Positions 1-7,327 of a stretch of 11,620 bases of DNA are shown one piece after another (the stretch's first letter is position 1; each line of letters begins with the position of its first letter). The notes below the pieces were generated by a model. That model saw nothing but the letters and a program-made list of their open reading frames with translations. It searched no databases and was not told the origin of the DNA. A program made the position numbers and the translations under genes. The stretch is from an uncultured Rhodospirillales bacterium (lineage in GTDB: Bacteria; Pseudomonadota; Alphaproteobacteria; CALMVH01), in contig CALMVH010000049.1 in the NCBI GenBank assembly GCA_937873165.1, positions 2,852 through 14,471 of the forward strand. The letters run 5' to 3'.

Positions 1-1242
1 CAGGGCTACACGCCGAACAAGGCCGATTGGCTGGAGGGCCGCTGGGCCGGCTTCCAATCGGCGTCGAGCGCGGGCGCGCCGGCGGCAACCGGCGTCAAGG
101 AGGCCGTGCTGCACGAAGTGGGTCGTGCATTGGTGCAGGTGCCCGATGGCTTCGACCTGAACAGCAAGATCGCACGTCAGCTGAAGACCAAGGAAGACAT
201 GTTCAGGTCGGGCGAAGGTTTCGATTGGGCCACCGGCGAGGCGCTGGCGGTTGGCACGCTGCTGCTGGAACACTATCCCGTCCGTTTGTCGGGCCAGGAT
301 TGCGGGCGGGGCACCTTCAGTCAGCGCCACGCTGCCGTGTACGACCAGCAAACGGAGGAGCGCTACGTCGCGCTCAACCACATCGAAGGCGCGCATGAGC
401 GGTTCGAGGTGCTGGACAGTCCGCTGTCGGAGGCCGCCGTGCTGGGATTTGAGTACGGCTACAGCCTGGCCGAGCCGCGCGCGCTGGTGCTGTGGGAAGG
501 CCAGTTCGGCGACTTCGTGAACGGCGCACAGGTCATCATCGACCAGTTCATCTGCTCGGCGGAATCGAAGTGGCTGCGCATGTCTGGGCTCGTCATGCTG
601 CTGCCGCACGGTTATGAGGGTCAGGGACCGGAGCATTCCTCCGCCCGGTTCGAGCGGTTCCTGCAACTGTGCGCGGAGGATAACTGGCAGGTCGCCAATT
701 GCACCACCCCCGCCAACTATTTCCACGTGCTGCGCCGCCAGATGCACCGGCCGTATCGCAAGCCGCTGATCCTGATGACCCCCAAATCGCTGTTGCGCCA
801 CAAGCTGGCGGTTTCGCCGCTGGCGGACTTTGCCGAAGGCACTTCGTTCCGCCGGGTGATCGGCGAGGTCGACGCGCTGGACGCCGCGTCCGTGAAGCGC
901 ATCGTGCTGTGCACGGGCAAGGTCTACTACGACCTGTACGAGGAACGGCAGAAGCGCGGATTGAAGGACGTGGCATTGGTGCGGGTCGAGCAGCTGTACC
1001 CATTCCCCGTCGAAGACCTGAAGGCCGAGTCGGCGCGCTATGGCCAGGCGCAGGTGGTCTGGTGCCAGGAGGAGCCGCGCAACATGGGCGCCTGGACCTT
1101 TGTCGACCGGCGAATCGAGGACGCGCTGGCTCAGCGCCCGGTCTTCATAGGCCGTGCCGATGCCGCCGCCCCCGCGACAGGATCGCTGCGCCGCCACAAC
1201 GCGGAACAGGCAAAGCTGATAGACGAGGCGCTACGGACCTAG
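1..1242 (+). CDS. sucA: 2-oxoglutarate dehydrogenase E1 component, C-terminal part (5' end outside window)
   Basis: This is the thiamine-diphosphate-dependent E1 subunit, which decarboxylates 2-oxoglutarate and passes the succinyl group to the lipoyl arm of SucB in the cytoplasmic TCA-cycle complex. The frame is open from base 1 and gives 413 codons before TAG at 1240-1242, a little under half of a usual E1 of ~930-980 residues. The opening NKADWLEGRW, then GRGTFSQRHA, WEGQFGDFVNGAQ, LPHGYEGQGPEHSSARFERF, SPKSLLRHKLAVS in the variant TPKSLLRHKLAVS, VEQLYPFP and WCQEEPRNMGAW are hallmark stretches of the SucA pyrimidine-binding and C-terminal domains. The protein ends with the usual LRRHNAEQAKLIDEAL-type tail, so the C-terminus is intact. 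The expected partner sucB lies 1.3 kb downstream, separated by an inserted hairpin and ATPase gene. Identification is very secure. Confidence 0.98.
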   Translation, partial: QGYTPNKADWLEGRWAGFQSASSAGAPAATGVKEAVLHEVGRALVQVPDGFDLNSKIARQLKTKEDMFRSGEGFDWATGEALAVGTLLLEHYPVRLSGQDCGRGTFSQRHAAVYDQQTEERYVALNHIEGAHERFEVLDSPLSEAAVLGFEYGYSLAEPRALVLWEGQFGDFVNGAQVIIDQFICSAESKWLRMSGLVMLLPHGYEGQGPEHSSARFERFLQLCAEDNWQVANCTTPANYFHVLRRQMHRPYRKPLILMTPKSLLRHKLAVSPLADFAEGTSFRRVIGEVDALDAASVKRIVLCTGKVYYDLYEERQKRGLKDVALVRVEQLYPFPVEDLKAESARYGQAQVVWCQEEPRNMGAWTFVDRRIEDALAQRPVFIGRADAAAPATGSLRRHNAEQAKLIDEALRT

Positions 1243-1251
1243 TTTTAGAAG

Positions 1252-1306
1252 TTAGTGAAATTAGTGAAGTTAGCGTCCCACTTGCTAACTTCACTAACTT
1301 TGCTAA
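1252..1306. repeat. long imperfect inverted repeat (hairpin) between sucA and the ATPase gene
   Basis: Bases 1261-1274 (TTAGTGAAGTTAGC) are the exact reverse complement of 1284-1297, giving a 14-bp perfect stem around a 9-nt loop (1275-1283). After one mismatch (1260/1298) pairing continues for eight more positions, two of them G-T wobbles, out to 1252/1306. The left arm also contains a short direct repetition of TTAGTGAA. The sequence is AT-rich against GC-rich flanks. No T-tract follows on either strand, so it is not a typical Rho-independent terminator. It begins about 10 bases after the sucA stop and ends 9 bases before the ATPase start. It could be a REP-like element, an end of an inserted cassette, or an RNA structure affecting processing or attenuation between sucA and the downstream genes. 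The structure itself is certain; its role is not known. Confidence 0.85.
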
Positions 1307-1315
1307 ACTTTCTCA

Positions 1316-2500
1316 ATGGATCTCCATCTTAATCCGTATACGCCCGGTGCGGGCGCACCTCCGACGGCTTTGCTTGGCCGCGAGAAAATCCTGCAGGATG
1401 CCGATGTTGCACTCAAAAGGATATTGGCCGCTCGCCATTCGAAAAGTTTTTTCCTGGTTGGCCTGCGTGGCGTTGGCAAGACGGTTTTGCTGAACATCAT
1501 CAAAGAGCGCGCTGAGATACTCGGATATAAGACCGTTTACATCGAGGTTCCGGAAAACAAGTCGCTTGCGGAACTTTTGGTGGCGCAGTTCCGCAAAACA
1601 CTGCTTTCGCTGAATCGGGGGCTGGCAGCTACGGCCGCGATCGGCAAAGCTCTCGGTGTTCTCAAGAGTTTTGCCAAAGTCGTAAAAGTCGGCTACGGCG
1701 AAATTGAAGTCGGGCTGGATATCGAGCCGGAACAGGGCATGGCGGACTCAGGGGATTTGGAACTGGACTTGCCCGAGTTAATGGAGGCGGTCGCGGAAGC
1801 AGCCGCATCTCGCCAAACCGGTGTCGCCTTGTTTATCGATGAAGTTCAGTACTTGAAGGAAGTAGAGTTCGGCGCCCTTATAATGGCCGTTCATCGTATC
1901 AACCAGCGCGGCCTGCCCATGATATTGATAGGCGCAGGGCTGCCTCAGGTCATCGCCCTGGCAGGTAACTCCAAATCCTATGCCGAGCGGCTTTTCAATT
2001 ATCCTCGCATGGGCGCCTTAAACGAGGCCGATGCCCGGGAAGCGCTCACGAGGCCTGTGGCGCTGGAGGGAGTTTCCTACACGCCGGAAGCGTTGGATAG
2101 AATTGTCGCCGATACCGAAGGGTACCCGTACTTTCTCCAAGAATGGGGCGCCCGCGTTTGGGATACGGCGCCTGTATCTCCGATACAACTAGCGGACGTG
2201 TTCAATGCGTCCGACAAAGTGACGCGCTTCCTGGACGAAAACTTTTTCCGTGTCAGGTTCGACCGGCTTACGCCAGCAGAAAAGCGGTATTTGCGCGCAA
2301 TGGCCGAATTGGGCCCTGGACCTCATCGTTCTGGAGATGTCGCCGATATGTTGGGCGTGAAGGTAAGTCTCATAGCGCCGCAAAGGGCGTCGTTGATCAA
2401 AAAAGGCATGGTATTCAGTCCTGCCCACGGCGACACCTCATTTACCGTACCTTTGTTCGACCAATTCATGAAACGCATCATGCCCGAGATCGAACGCTGA
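1316..2500 (+). CDS. AAA/STAND-like ATP-binding protein with C-terminal winged helix
   Basis: This predicted 394-residue soluble ATPase opens with the NPYTPGAGAPP-type leader and a LLGRE box (residues 19-23), followed by Walker A GLRGVGKT (49-56) and Walker B LFIDEVQ with Asp175/Glu176. Later come the conserved GAGLPQ, KSYAERLF and EGYPYFLQEWG segments. About residues 310-394 form a winged-helix-like tail with the AELGPGPHRSGDVADMLG motif. This matches a widespread family of orphan AAA_16-type ATPases of about 390 residues and appears full length. The biological role of the family is not established; DNA or signalling functions are only inferred from the winged helix. It lies between sucA and sucB, where no gene is expected, directly after a long hairpin. 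No good Shine-Dalgarno precedes ATG 1316. Codon use is more AT-rich than in sucA and sucB, which fits acquisition by transfer. Confidence 0.9.
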   Translation: MDLHLNPYTPGAGAPPTALLGREKILQDADVALKRILAARHSKSFFLVGLRGVGKTVLLNIIKERAEILGYKTVYIEVPENKSLAELLVAQFRKTLLSLNRGLAATAAIGKALGVLKSFAKVVKVGYGEIEVGLDIEPEQGMADSGDLELDLPELMEAVAEAAASRQTGVALFIDEVQYLKEVEFGALIMAVHRINQRGLPMILIGAGLPQVIALAGNSKSYAERLFNYPRMGALNEADAREALTRPVALEGVSYTPEALDRIVADTEGYPYFLQEWGARVWDTAPVSPIQLADVFNASDKVTRFLDENFFRVRFDRLTPAEKRYLRAMAELGPGPHRSGDVADMLGVKVSLIAPQRASLIKKGMVFSPAHGDTSFTVPLFDQFMKRIMPEIER

Positions 2501-2559
2501 ATGCATTGCCCGCGCAGACGGGTTGGCTTACATGATCTGCAGCTAAGGAGACAGGCACG

Positions 2560-3798
2560 ATGGGCATCGAGATCAAGGTTCCGCAGCTGGGCGAGTCGGT
2601 CAGCGAGGCGACGGTGGCGCGGTGGTTGAAGAAGGCAGGCGAGGCGGTGGCCGCCGACGAGGCCGTCGTTGAACTGGAAACCGACAAGGTTACCTTGGAG
2701 GTAAATGCGCCTTCGGCTGGAACCCTGGGTGAAATCCTGGTGAACGAGGGCGATACTGTCACCGTGGGTACACTTCTGGGCAGCATCGGCGAGGGCGGCG
2801 CACAGCCAGCAAAGCTTGTCGAGAAGAAGCTGGAGCCGGTTAAACCAGCGCCGCAGCCCGTAGCATCGCCTGTGGTCGGCAACACGGCGGTGAATGGCAA
2901 CGGCGCGCGCGCCCCGATCGAGATGGCAGGGCCCGCTGCGCGCAAGCTGGTGGAGGAGCGTGGCCTCGACCCCGCCACCATCGAAGCGTCCGGCAAAGGC
3001 GGCCGCATCACCAAGGGCGACGTTCTCAACGCCTCTGCCGTGCCTGCGGTCGACGCCTCGAAACCGGCGGCAGCACCCGCTGCCCCGCGCGCCTCGCATG
3101 AGCGTGAAGAGCGTGTTCGCATGACGCGCTTGCGCCAGCGCATCGCCGAACGCCTGAAGGAGGCGCAGAACACCGCCGCCATGCTGACCACCTTCAACGA
3201 GGTGGACATGAGCGAAATCCTGAAGCTGCGGGCCTCGTACAAGGACTCGTTCGAAAAGAAGCACAAGGTGAAGCTGGGCTTCATGTCGTTCTTTGTGAAG
3301 GCGGCGGTCAATGCGCTGAAGGAGTTTCCGGCGGTCAATGCCGAGATCGACGGTCAGGACATCGTTTACAAGAATCACTACGACATCAGCGTGGCAGTCT
3401 CGACGCCCACGGGCCTGGTTGTGCCGGTGGTGCGCGATTGCGACGCCAAGACCTTCGCCGACATCGAAAAGGCGATCGGCGATCTGGGCGCGCGCGCGCG
3501 CGACGGCAAGCTGACCCTGGAGGAACTGTCGGGTGGCACCTTCACCATCACCAACGGCGGCGTGTTCGGTTCGATGATGTCGACCCCCATCCTCAACCCG
3601 CCGCAGTCGGCCATCCTCGGCATCCACAAGACCATGGACCGCCCGGTGGCGCTGAACGGCCAGGTGGTGATCCGCCCCATGATGTACCTGGCGCTGTCAT
3701 ACGATCACCGCATCGTCGATGGGCGCGAGGCAGTCTCGTTCCTGGTGCGGGTCAAGGACGCCATCGAAAATCCGGAGCGCCTGCTGCTGGACTTGTGA
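2560..3798 (+). CDS. sucB: dihydrolipoyllysine-residue succinyltransferase (E2 of 2-oxoglutarate dehydrogenase)
   Basis: This is the core subunit of the 2-oxoglutarate dehydrogenase complex; it transfers the succinyl group from its lipoyl arm to CoA. The 412-residue protein is a normal length and has a single N-terminal lipoyl domain (about 1-77) with the lipoylated Lys43 in ETDKVTLEV. An Ala/Pro-rich linker follows, then a peripheral-subunit-binding domain (about 125-160, GPAARKLVEERGLDP), a second linker, and the catalytic domain from about 185. The active-site HxxxDG motif is intact (His383, Asp387 in SYDHRIVDGRE). AAGGAG at 2545-2550 lies nine bases before ATG 2560 and fixes the start. 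It has its own strong ribosome-binding site and follows the inserted ATPase by 59 bases; whether it shares the sucA transcript or has a separate promoter cannot be told. Identification is very secure. Confidence 0.98.
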   Translation: MGIEIKVPQLGESVSEATVARWLKKAGEAVAADEAVVELETDKVTLEVNAPSAGTLGEILVNEGDTVTVGTLLGSIGEGGAQPAKLVEKKLEPVKPAPQPVASPVVGNTAVNGNGARAPIEMAGPAARKLVEERGLDPATIEASGKGGRITKGDVLNASAVPAVDASKPAAAPAAPRASHEREERVRMTRLRQRIAERLKEAQNTAAMLTTFNEVDMSEILKLRASYKDSFEKKHKVKLGFMSFFVKAAVNALKEFPAVNAEIDGQDIVYKNHYDISVAVSTPTGLVVPVVRDCDAKTFADIEKAIGDLGARARDGKLTLEELSGGTFTITNGGVFGSMMSTPILNPPQSAILGIHKTMDRPVALNGQVVIRPMMYLALSYDHRIVDGREAVSFLVRVKDAIENPERLLLDL

Positions 3799-3871
3799 TG
3801 CGCCTCAACGAAGGGTTGGCTTGCATTGCGGGAGAGACCAAGAACGACTTTCGTTAACCACTGGGAAGCTA

Positions 3872-3900
3872 TTGAGTTTTTCGGCATGACTTGTTAATTT
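3872..3900 (+). promoter_or_regulatory. possible sigma-70-type promoter upstream of the methyltransferase-like gene
   Basis: TTGAGT (3872-3877) and TAATTT (3895-3900) are separated by 17 bases and resemble -35 and -10 elements at 4/6 and 3/6 positions. They lie in an AT-rich stretch between the sucB stop and the ATG at 3929, placing a start site around 3907. This would let the inserted gene be transcribed independently of sucB. The match is modest and AT-rich DNA produces such matches by chance. Confidence 0.3.
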
Positions 3901-3928
3901 ACTGAACCGAGATGTAGCCAGGGCCCCT

Positions 3929-4600
3929 ATGCTTAACATTTATAATGACAGTTTGATTTCTACAACCGGAAGGCATGGCAGCAGCATATCAGAACAAAGA
4001 GTTGATGAGTTAGACGAAGCCTGTCTTGATTTTGTTCGTGCGGCAGTAGTTCGTAAAGGAAAATGCAACGCTGTTGATGTTGGTGGATATACCGGTGCGC
4101 AGAGTAAGCGGATGGCGAAGTTAGGTGCGGATGTTCTGCTTGTTGATTTGACAAATCAAGAAGAACAGATTTCAAAGTTTAATAAAGGACATAAGCGTAA
4201 CCCTATACAGTTTGTGCAACAGGACGTGGAGACAGTAGATTGGAAAAGCCCATTGGACTGTGTTTATTCGCAGCGCATGATAAACTACCTTCCATACAGG
4301 CCCGGCTTTCTGCTCCTGCAGCGCTTGCGCAAAGCGGCAGCTCCCGGGGCACAGTTTTTCATTTCAAGCGGTGGAATGAAGACGGAATATGCCGCGGACT
4401 ACCCGGACAGAGACAAGCCAGTCACGGATCGGTTTTCTGTGTTGTCACCTGCAATGGCGGAAAAACACAATATAAAGTCACCTGTTTGTCTTTATGATGA
4501 AGGCGAACTAAAGGATATTACGCAACGCGCAGGACTGAAGGTCTTGCGTTCCTGGACATCAACATTTGGAAACCCGAAGCTGATAGCGCGAGCGCCCTGA
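3929..4600 (+). CDS. class I SAM-dependent methyltransferase-like protein
   Basis: This 223-residue soluble protein has a Rossmann-type methyltransferase signature. AVDVGGYTG (residues 48-56) matches motif I, the SAM-binding glycine loop. Asp73 in VLLVDLT is the expected acidic residue at the end of strand 2, and VQQDVE around Asp99 matches the next acidic motif. A DCVYSQRMINYLPY segment fits the motif IV region, and helix and strand order continue to the end. The substrate cannot be inferred, and no nucleic-acid-binding extension is visible. AGGG (3920-3923) five bases before ATG 3929 is a weak ribosome-binding site. The gene is markedly AT-rich compared with sucB upstream and lpdA downstream, suggesting horizontal acquisition. 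It stands alone between sucB and a kinase-like gene, so context does not point to a pathway. I am fairly sure of the fold but not of any specific activity. Confidence 0.8.
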   Translation: MLNIYNDSLISTTGRHGSSISEQRVDELDEACLDFVRAAVVRKGKCNAVDVGGYTGAQSKRMAKLGADVLLVDLTNQEEQISKFNKGHKRNPIQFVQQDVETVDWKSPLDCVYSQRMINYLPYRPGFLLLQRLRKAAAPGAQFFISSGGMKTEYAADYPDRDKPVTDRFSVLSPAMAEKHNIKSPVCLYDEGELKDITQRAGLKVLRSWTSTFGNPKLIARAP

Positions 4601-4814
4601 CTGCTTCTAAAAAGTTAGTCGGACTCCCAAAGTTTACCGGCGTACCTAGGCCTGTCATGTGGCTGTGCGTTGCGGATGGAGGCGCCGACACGGGCTGAGA
4701 TCTCTCCAATGGGCAAAGGCTCTCGTCATTGCTCCTTGTATGGCAAGCACTCGATCAGCTAGGTTCTTGTAAGCAGCATCCAAATGCCACCGCACTCAGG
4801 TTTTGGTAGTCACG
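4601..4814. other. 214-base intergenic stretch with no assignable gene
   Basis: No complete gene is supported here. On the minus strand a stop-free run of about 40 codons, from near 4795 down to a TGA near 4670, reads as a helical segment (for example AAYKNLADRVLAIQGAMTRA). It has no family match I can name and no clear start, so it may be the remnant of a decayed gene or chance. No terminator hairpin with a T-tract follows the methyltransferase gene. No convincing promoter for the kinase-like gene is visible. A TTTTAGAAG motif on the minus strand (4604-4612) also occurs on the plus strand next to the hairpin at 1243-1251; this is probably coincidence. Confidence 0.4.
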
Positions 4815-5849
4815 ATGGGCAGAACTGCCACATACGATCTTGTCGGAATTGGCCGCGCCTTCACCGATGTGATCGCAGAGGTCGATAACGAATTCATCAT
4901 GTCCAATGGCCTCCCCAAAGGTCGTGGCGTCGATGTGTCGGCTCTGGAACTGATCAGGATCAGAAGCGAGTTGGAGACCTGCACCCTGCAACCGGGTGGT
5001 TCCGCTTCGAACACTGTTGCCGGGGTGGCCTCGTTGGGTGGCAAGGCCGCCTTCATCGGCAAACTGTGCAACGATGCGAGTGGGCGTTCTTTCCGCAATG
5101 CGTTCCGGCAGGTGGATGTCCTGTTCCCCACTACCGATTACCCGTTCGAAAGCGGGATGATGTCACCGACGTGCCTTGTGCTGATGACGCCCGAAGGCTC
5201 GGTCACTATCGTCAATAACCAGGGTGTCGCAGACAAGTTGACACGGGATGACATAGATACAAGCATCATATCGGACTCGTCTGCGCTTCTGATACCGGCG
5301 GAAATGCTGGCCTCCAGGGAAAGCGCCGATGCGACCGGCTTTGCCATCGATGTTGCCCTACGCTCGAACCGGAAGATTGCCATTTCCCTGAATAATCTCT
5401 ACTTGAAGGGAAAAAATGATTTCCTAGCCCGCGCCGATTTTATTTTTGGAAATAAAAATGAGTTCAAGCATAACTTTCCAGGCGCGGAGCTGGAGGATTT
5501 CAGGAATACCGATACGGTATATATCATTACGGATGGCTCGAACGGTGCGCGGATCGCAGGAAAAACTCATTTGATGCATGTGCCCGCGGTTGATCTTGTT
5601 CCCAACGCTCAAACTGCGGTTCCCAGTTATGTAGGGGCTGGTGATCAGTTCGCGGCTGGTTTCCTGTTCGGTTTTGCCAGGGGCCTGCCCTATATTGAGT
5701 GTGGACGCCTGGGGGCGGAAACAGCGGCAGCCGTGCTGCGCAGCGCGGGTGCACGTCCCAAGGGTGATTGGACCAGCATCGCCGCACGGTACATCCATGC
5801 ACCCGCCATGCTAGGCAGGCCGTCCAGCATCAAGGGGCCTGAAGCGTAA
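4815..5849 (+). CDS. PfkB-family carbohydrate/adenosine kinase-like protein
   Basis: This is a predicted ribokinase-fold kinase that phosphorylates a sugar or nucleoside hydroxyl with ATP. The start chosen is ATG 4815 (344 residues, beginning MGRTATYDLVGIG); an in-frame TTG at 4803 would add four residues and has no better ribosome-binding site. Family features appear in order: the YDLVGIGRAFTDV opening, LQPGGSASNTVAGVASLGG (substrate-binding glycine pair), GKLCNDASG, and the C-terminal PfkB signature VGAGDQFAAGFL, with Gly274-Gly276 and the catalytic base Asp277. The overall order resembles alphaproteobacterial adenosine-kinase-like proteins, including the GRLG...A.VL...GARP ending. The middle is divergent, so the substrate cannot be assigned. 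Base composition is intermediate between the AT-rich methyltransferase gene and lpdA. It lies between sucB and lpdA, an unusual place for it, and has no evident functional link to them. Confidence 0.85.
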   Translation: MGRTATYDLVGIGRAFTDVIAEVDNEFIMSNGLPKGRGVDVSALELIRIRSELETCTLQPGGSASNTVAGVASLGGKAAFIGKLCNDASGRSFRNAFRQVDVLFPTTDYPFESGMMSPTCLVLMTPEGSVTIVNNQGVADKLTRDDIDTSIISDSSALLIPAEMLASRESADATGFAIDVALRSNRKIAISLNNLYLKGKNDFLARADFIFGNKNEFKHNFPGAELEDFRNTDTVYIITDGSNGARIAGKTHLMHVPAVDLVPNAQTAVPSYVGAGDQFAAGFLFGFARGLPYIECGRLGAETAAAVLRSAGARPKGDWTSIAARYIHAPAMLGRPSSIKGPEA

Positions 5850-5910
5850 GGAATGGCATAGGTCGGCAGCCATTGGCCGGTAGGCGGACAATCGAACACG
5901 GAACCAGACT

Positions 5911-7317
5911 ATGAGCGACAAGCATTACGACGTAATCGTTATCGGATCGGGCCCGGGCGGCTATGTTTGCGCCATTCGCGCGGCGCAGCTGGGATTCAAG
6001 ACCGCCTGCGTGGAAAAACGCGCTACTTTGGGCGGTACATGCCTGAACGTCGGCTGCATTCCATCAAAGGCTTTGCTGCAATCGTCCGAGAAATATGATT
6101 TGGCAAAGAACCACCTCGATCAGATCGGAGTCTCGGTGTCGGGCGTCGAGTTGCAGCTCGACAAGATGCAGGGTTTCAAGGATAGCGTGGTCAAGGCCAA
6201 TACCGACGGCGTTTCCTACCTGTTCAAGAAAAACAAGATTGACTGGCTCAAAGGCAGCGCCAGCTTCACCGACGCGCATACGCTGGTCATCACGGGCGAC
6301 GCCGGCCCCGAAACCGTCAGCGCGACGCATATTGTGATAGCGACAGGTTCGGAAGTCATGCCGTTGGACGGCGTCGCGATCGACGAGCAGCGCGTGGTGT
6401 CGTCCACCGGAGCGCTGGCGCTGTCCGAGGTTCCCAAGCGCATGGCCGTTATCGGCGGCGGCTACATCGGGCTGGAACTGGGCACGGTCTGGCACCGGCT
6501 GGGTGCGGAGGTCACGGTGATCGAATATCTCGACCGGGTCTTGCCTGGCATGGACGGCGAAGTGTCTAAGCAGATGCAGAAGATCCTGTCGAAGCAAGGG
6601 CTGACTTTCCGGCTGTCGACAAGGGTCACGGGCGCGGAGGCATCGGGCGAGACGGTCACCTTGTCGCTGGAACCGGCCGCGGGCGGATCGTCCGAAACGC
6701 TGGAGGTCGACGTGGTGCTGCTGGCGGTCGGACGCCGGGCGCATACCGAGGGATTGAACGCCGGGGCGGCGGGGATCAAGCTGGACGAGCGTGGACGCGT
6801 TGTAACGGATCATCGATACCGCACCAGTGCGGAAGGCGTGTACGCTATCGGTGATGTTCGCGAAGGACCGATGCTGGCGCATAAGGCGGAGGATGAAGGC
6901 TCGATGCTCGCCGAGCTTCTGGCGGGCCAGTCTGGTCATATCGACTACGATCTGGTGCCCGGCGTGGTTTACACCTGGCCGGAGGTGGCATCGATCGGCA
7001 GGACCGAGGAACAGCTGAAGCAGGCCGGCACCGGTTACAAGGTAGGCAAGTTCCCGTTCTCGGCCAACGGCCGGGCGCGCGCGATGGCGATGACCGAGGG
7101 ATTTGTGAAGATACTGGCGGATCAGGAAACGGACAGGGTACTAGGGGTGCACATCATCGGCCCGGAAGCCGGCACGTTGATTCACGAGATGGCGACCGCC
7201 ATGGAGTTTTCCGCCAGCGCGGAGGATATCGCCCGCACCTGCCACGCGCATCCCACCCTGAACGAAGCGGTCAAGGAAGCGGCGCTGGCGGTCGAAGGCA
7301 GGCCGATCCATATATGA
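5911..7317 (+). CDS. lpdA: dihydrolipoyl dehydrogenase (E3)
   Basis: This flavoprotein reoxidises the dihydrolipoyl groups of SucB with NAD+ and completes the 2-oxoglutarate dehydrogenase complex; it may also serve other 2-oxoacid dehydrogenases. At 468 residues it is a normal length. The N-terminal FAD fold has GSGPGG (12-17). The redox-active disulfide is Cys44/Cys49 in GGTCLNVGCIPSK. An NAD-binding glycine motif follows in IGGGYIGLELG, then the second FAD motif in VYAIGDV. The C-terminal interface domain carries the catalytic His447-Glu452 pair in HAHPTLNEAVKEAA. A weak GGAA (5900-5903) lies seven bases before ATG 5911. The gene follows the kinase-like gene by 61 bases and may be transcribed with it or from the sucB side. 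All catalytic residues are present and identification is very secure. Confidence 0.98.
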   Translation: MSDKHYDVIVIGSGPGGYVCAIRAAQLGFKTACVEKRATLGGTCLNVGCIPSKALLQSSEKYDLAKNHLDQIGVSVSGVELQLDKMQGFKDSVVKANTDGVSYLFKKNKIDWLKGSASFTDAHTLVITGDAGPETVSATHIVIATGSEVMPLDGVAIDEQRVVSSTGALALSEVPKRMAVIGGGYIGLELGTVWHRLGAEVTVIEYLDRVLPGMDGEVSKQMQKILSKQGLTFRLSTRVTGAEASGETVTLSLEPAAGGSSETLEVDVVLLAVGRRAHTEGLNAGAAGIKLDERGRVVTDHRYRTSAEGVYAIGDVREGPMLAHKAEDEGSMLAELLAGQSGHIDYDLVPGVVYTWPEVASIGRTEEQLKQAGTGYKVGKFPFSANGRARAMAMTEGFVKILADQETDRVLGVHIIGPEAGTLIHEMATAMEFSASAEDIARTCHAHPTLNEAVKEAALAVEGRPIHI

Positions 7318-7327
7318 TCGCCTGGGC

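Noticed and set aside
2323..3627. Long open frame of 434 codons on the minus strand across sucB
   Set aside because: It lies opposite the well-supported sucB gene, has His/Arg-rich shadow composition and no domain character.
2520..3826. Imperfect direct repeat GGGTTGGCTTaCAT (2520-2533) and GGGTTGGCTTgCAT (3813-3826) flanking sucB
   Set aside because: 13 of 14 bases match, but the copies do not border either inserted gene in the way target-site duplications would. They flank the native sucB gene, so chance or local duplication is more likely.
3807..3855. AACGAA...TTCGTT pairing after sucB considered as a terminator
   Set aside because: Arms are only six bases long, separated by nearly 40 bases, and no T-tract follows.
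1243..4612. TTTTAGAAG next to the hairpin and its inverted copy after the methyltransferase-like gene, considered as ends of one large element
   Set aside because: Nine AT-rich bases are too few, and the interval would include native sucB. No transposase is present.
6064..6939. 291-codon minus-strand frame opposite lpdA
   Set aside because: This is a codon-bias shadow of lpdA: Arg/His/Gln-rich, with no ribosome-binding site or motif.
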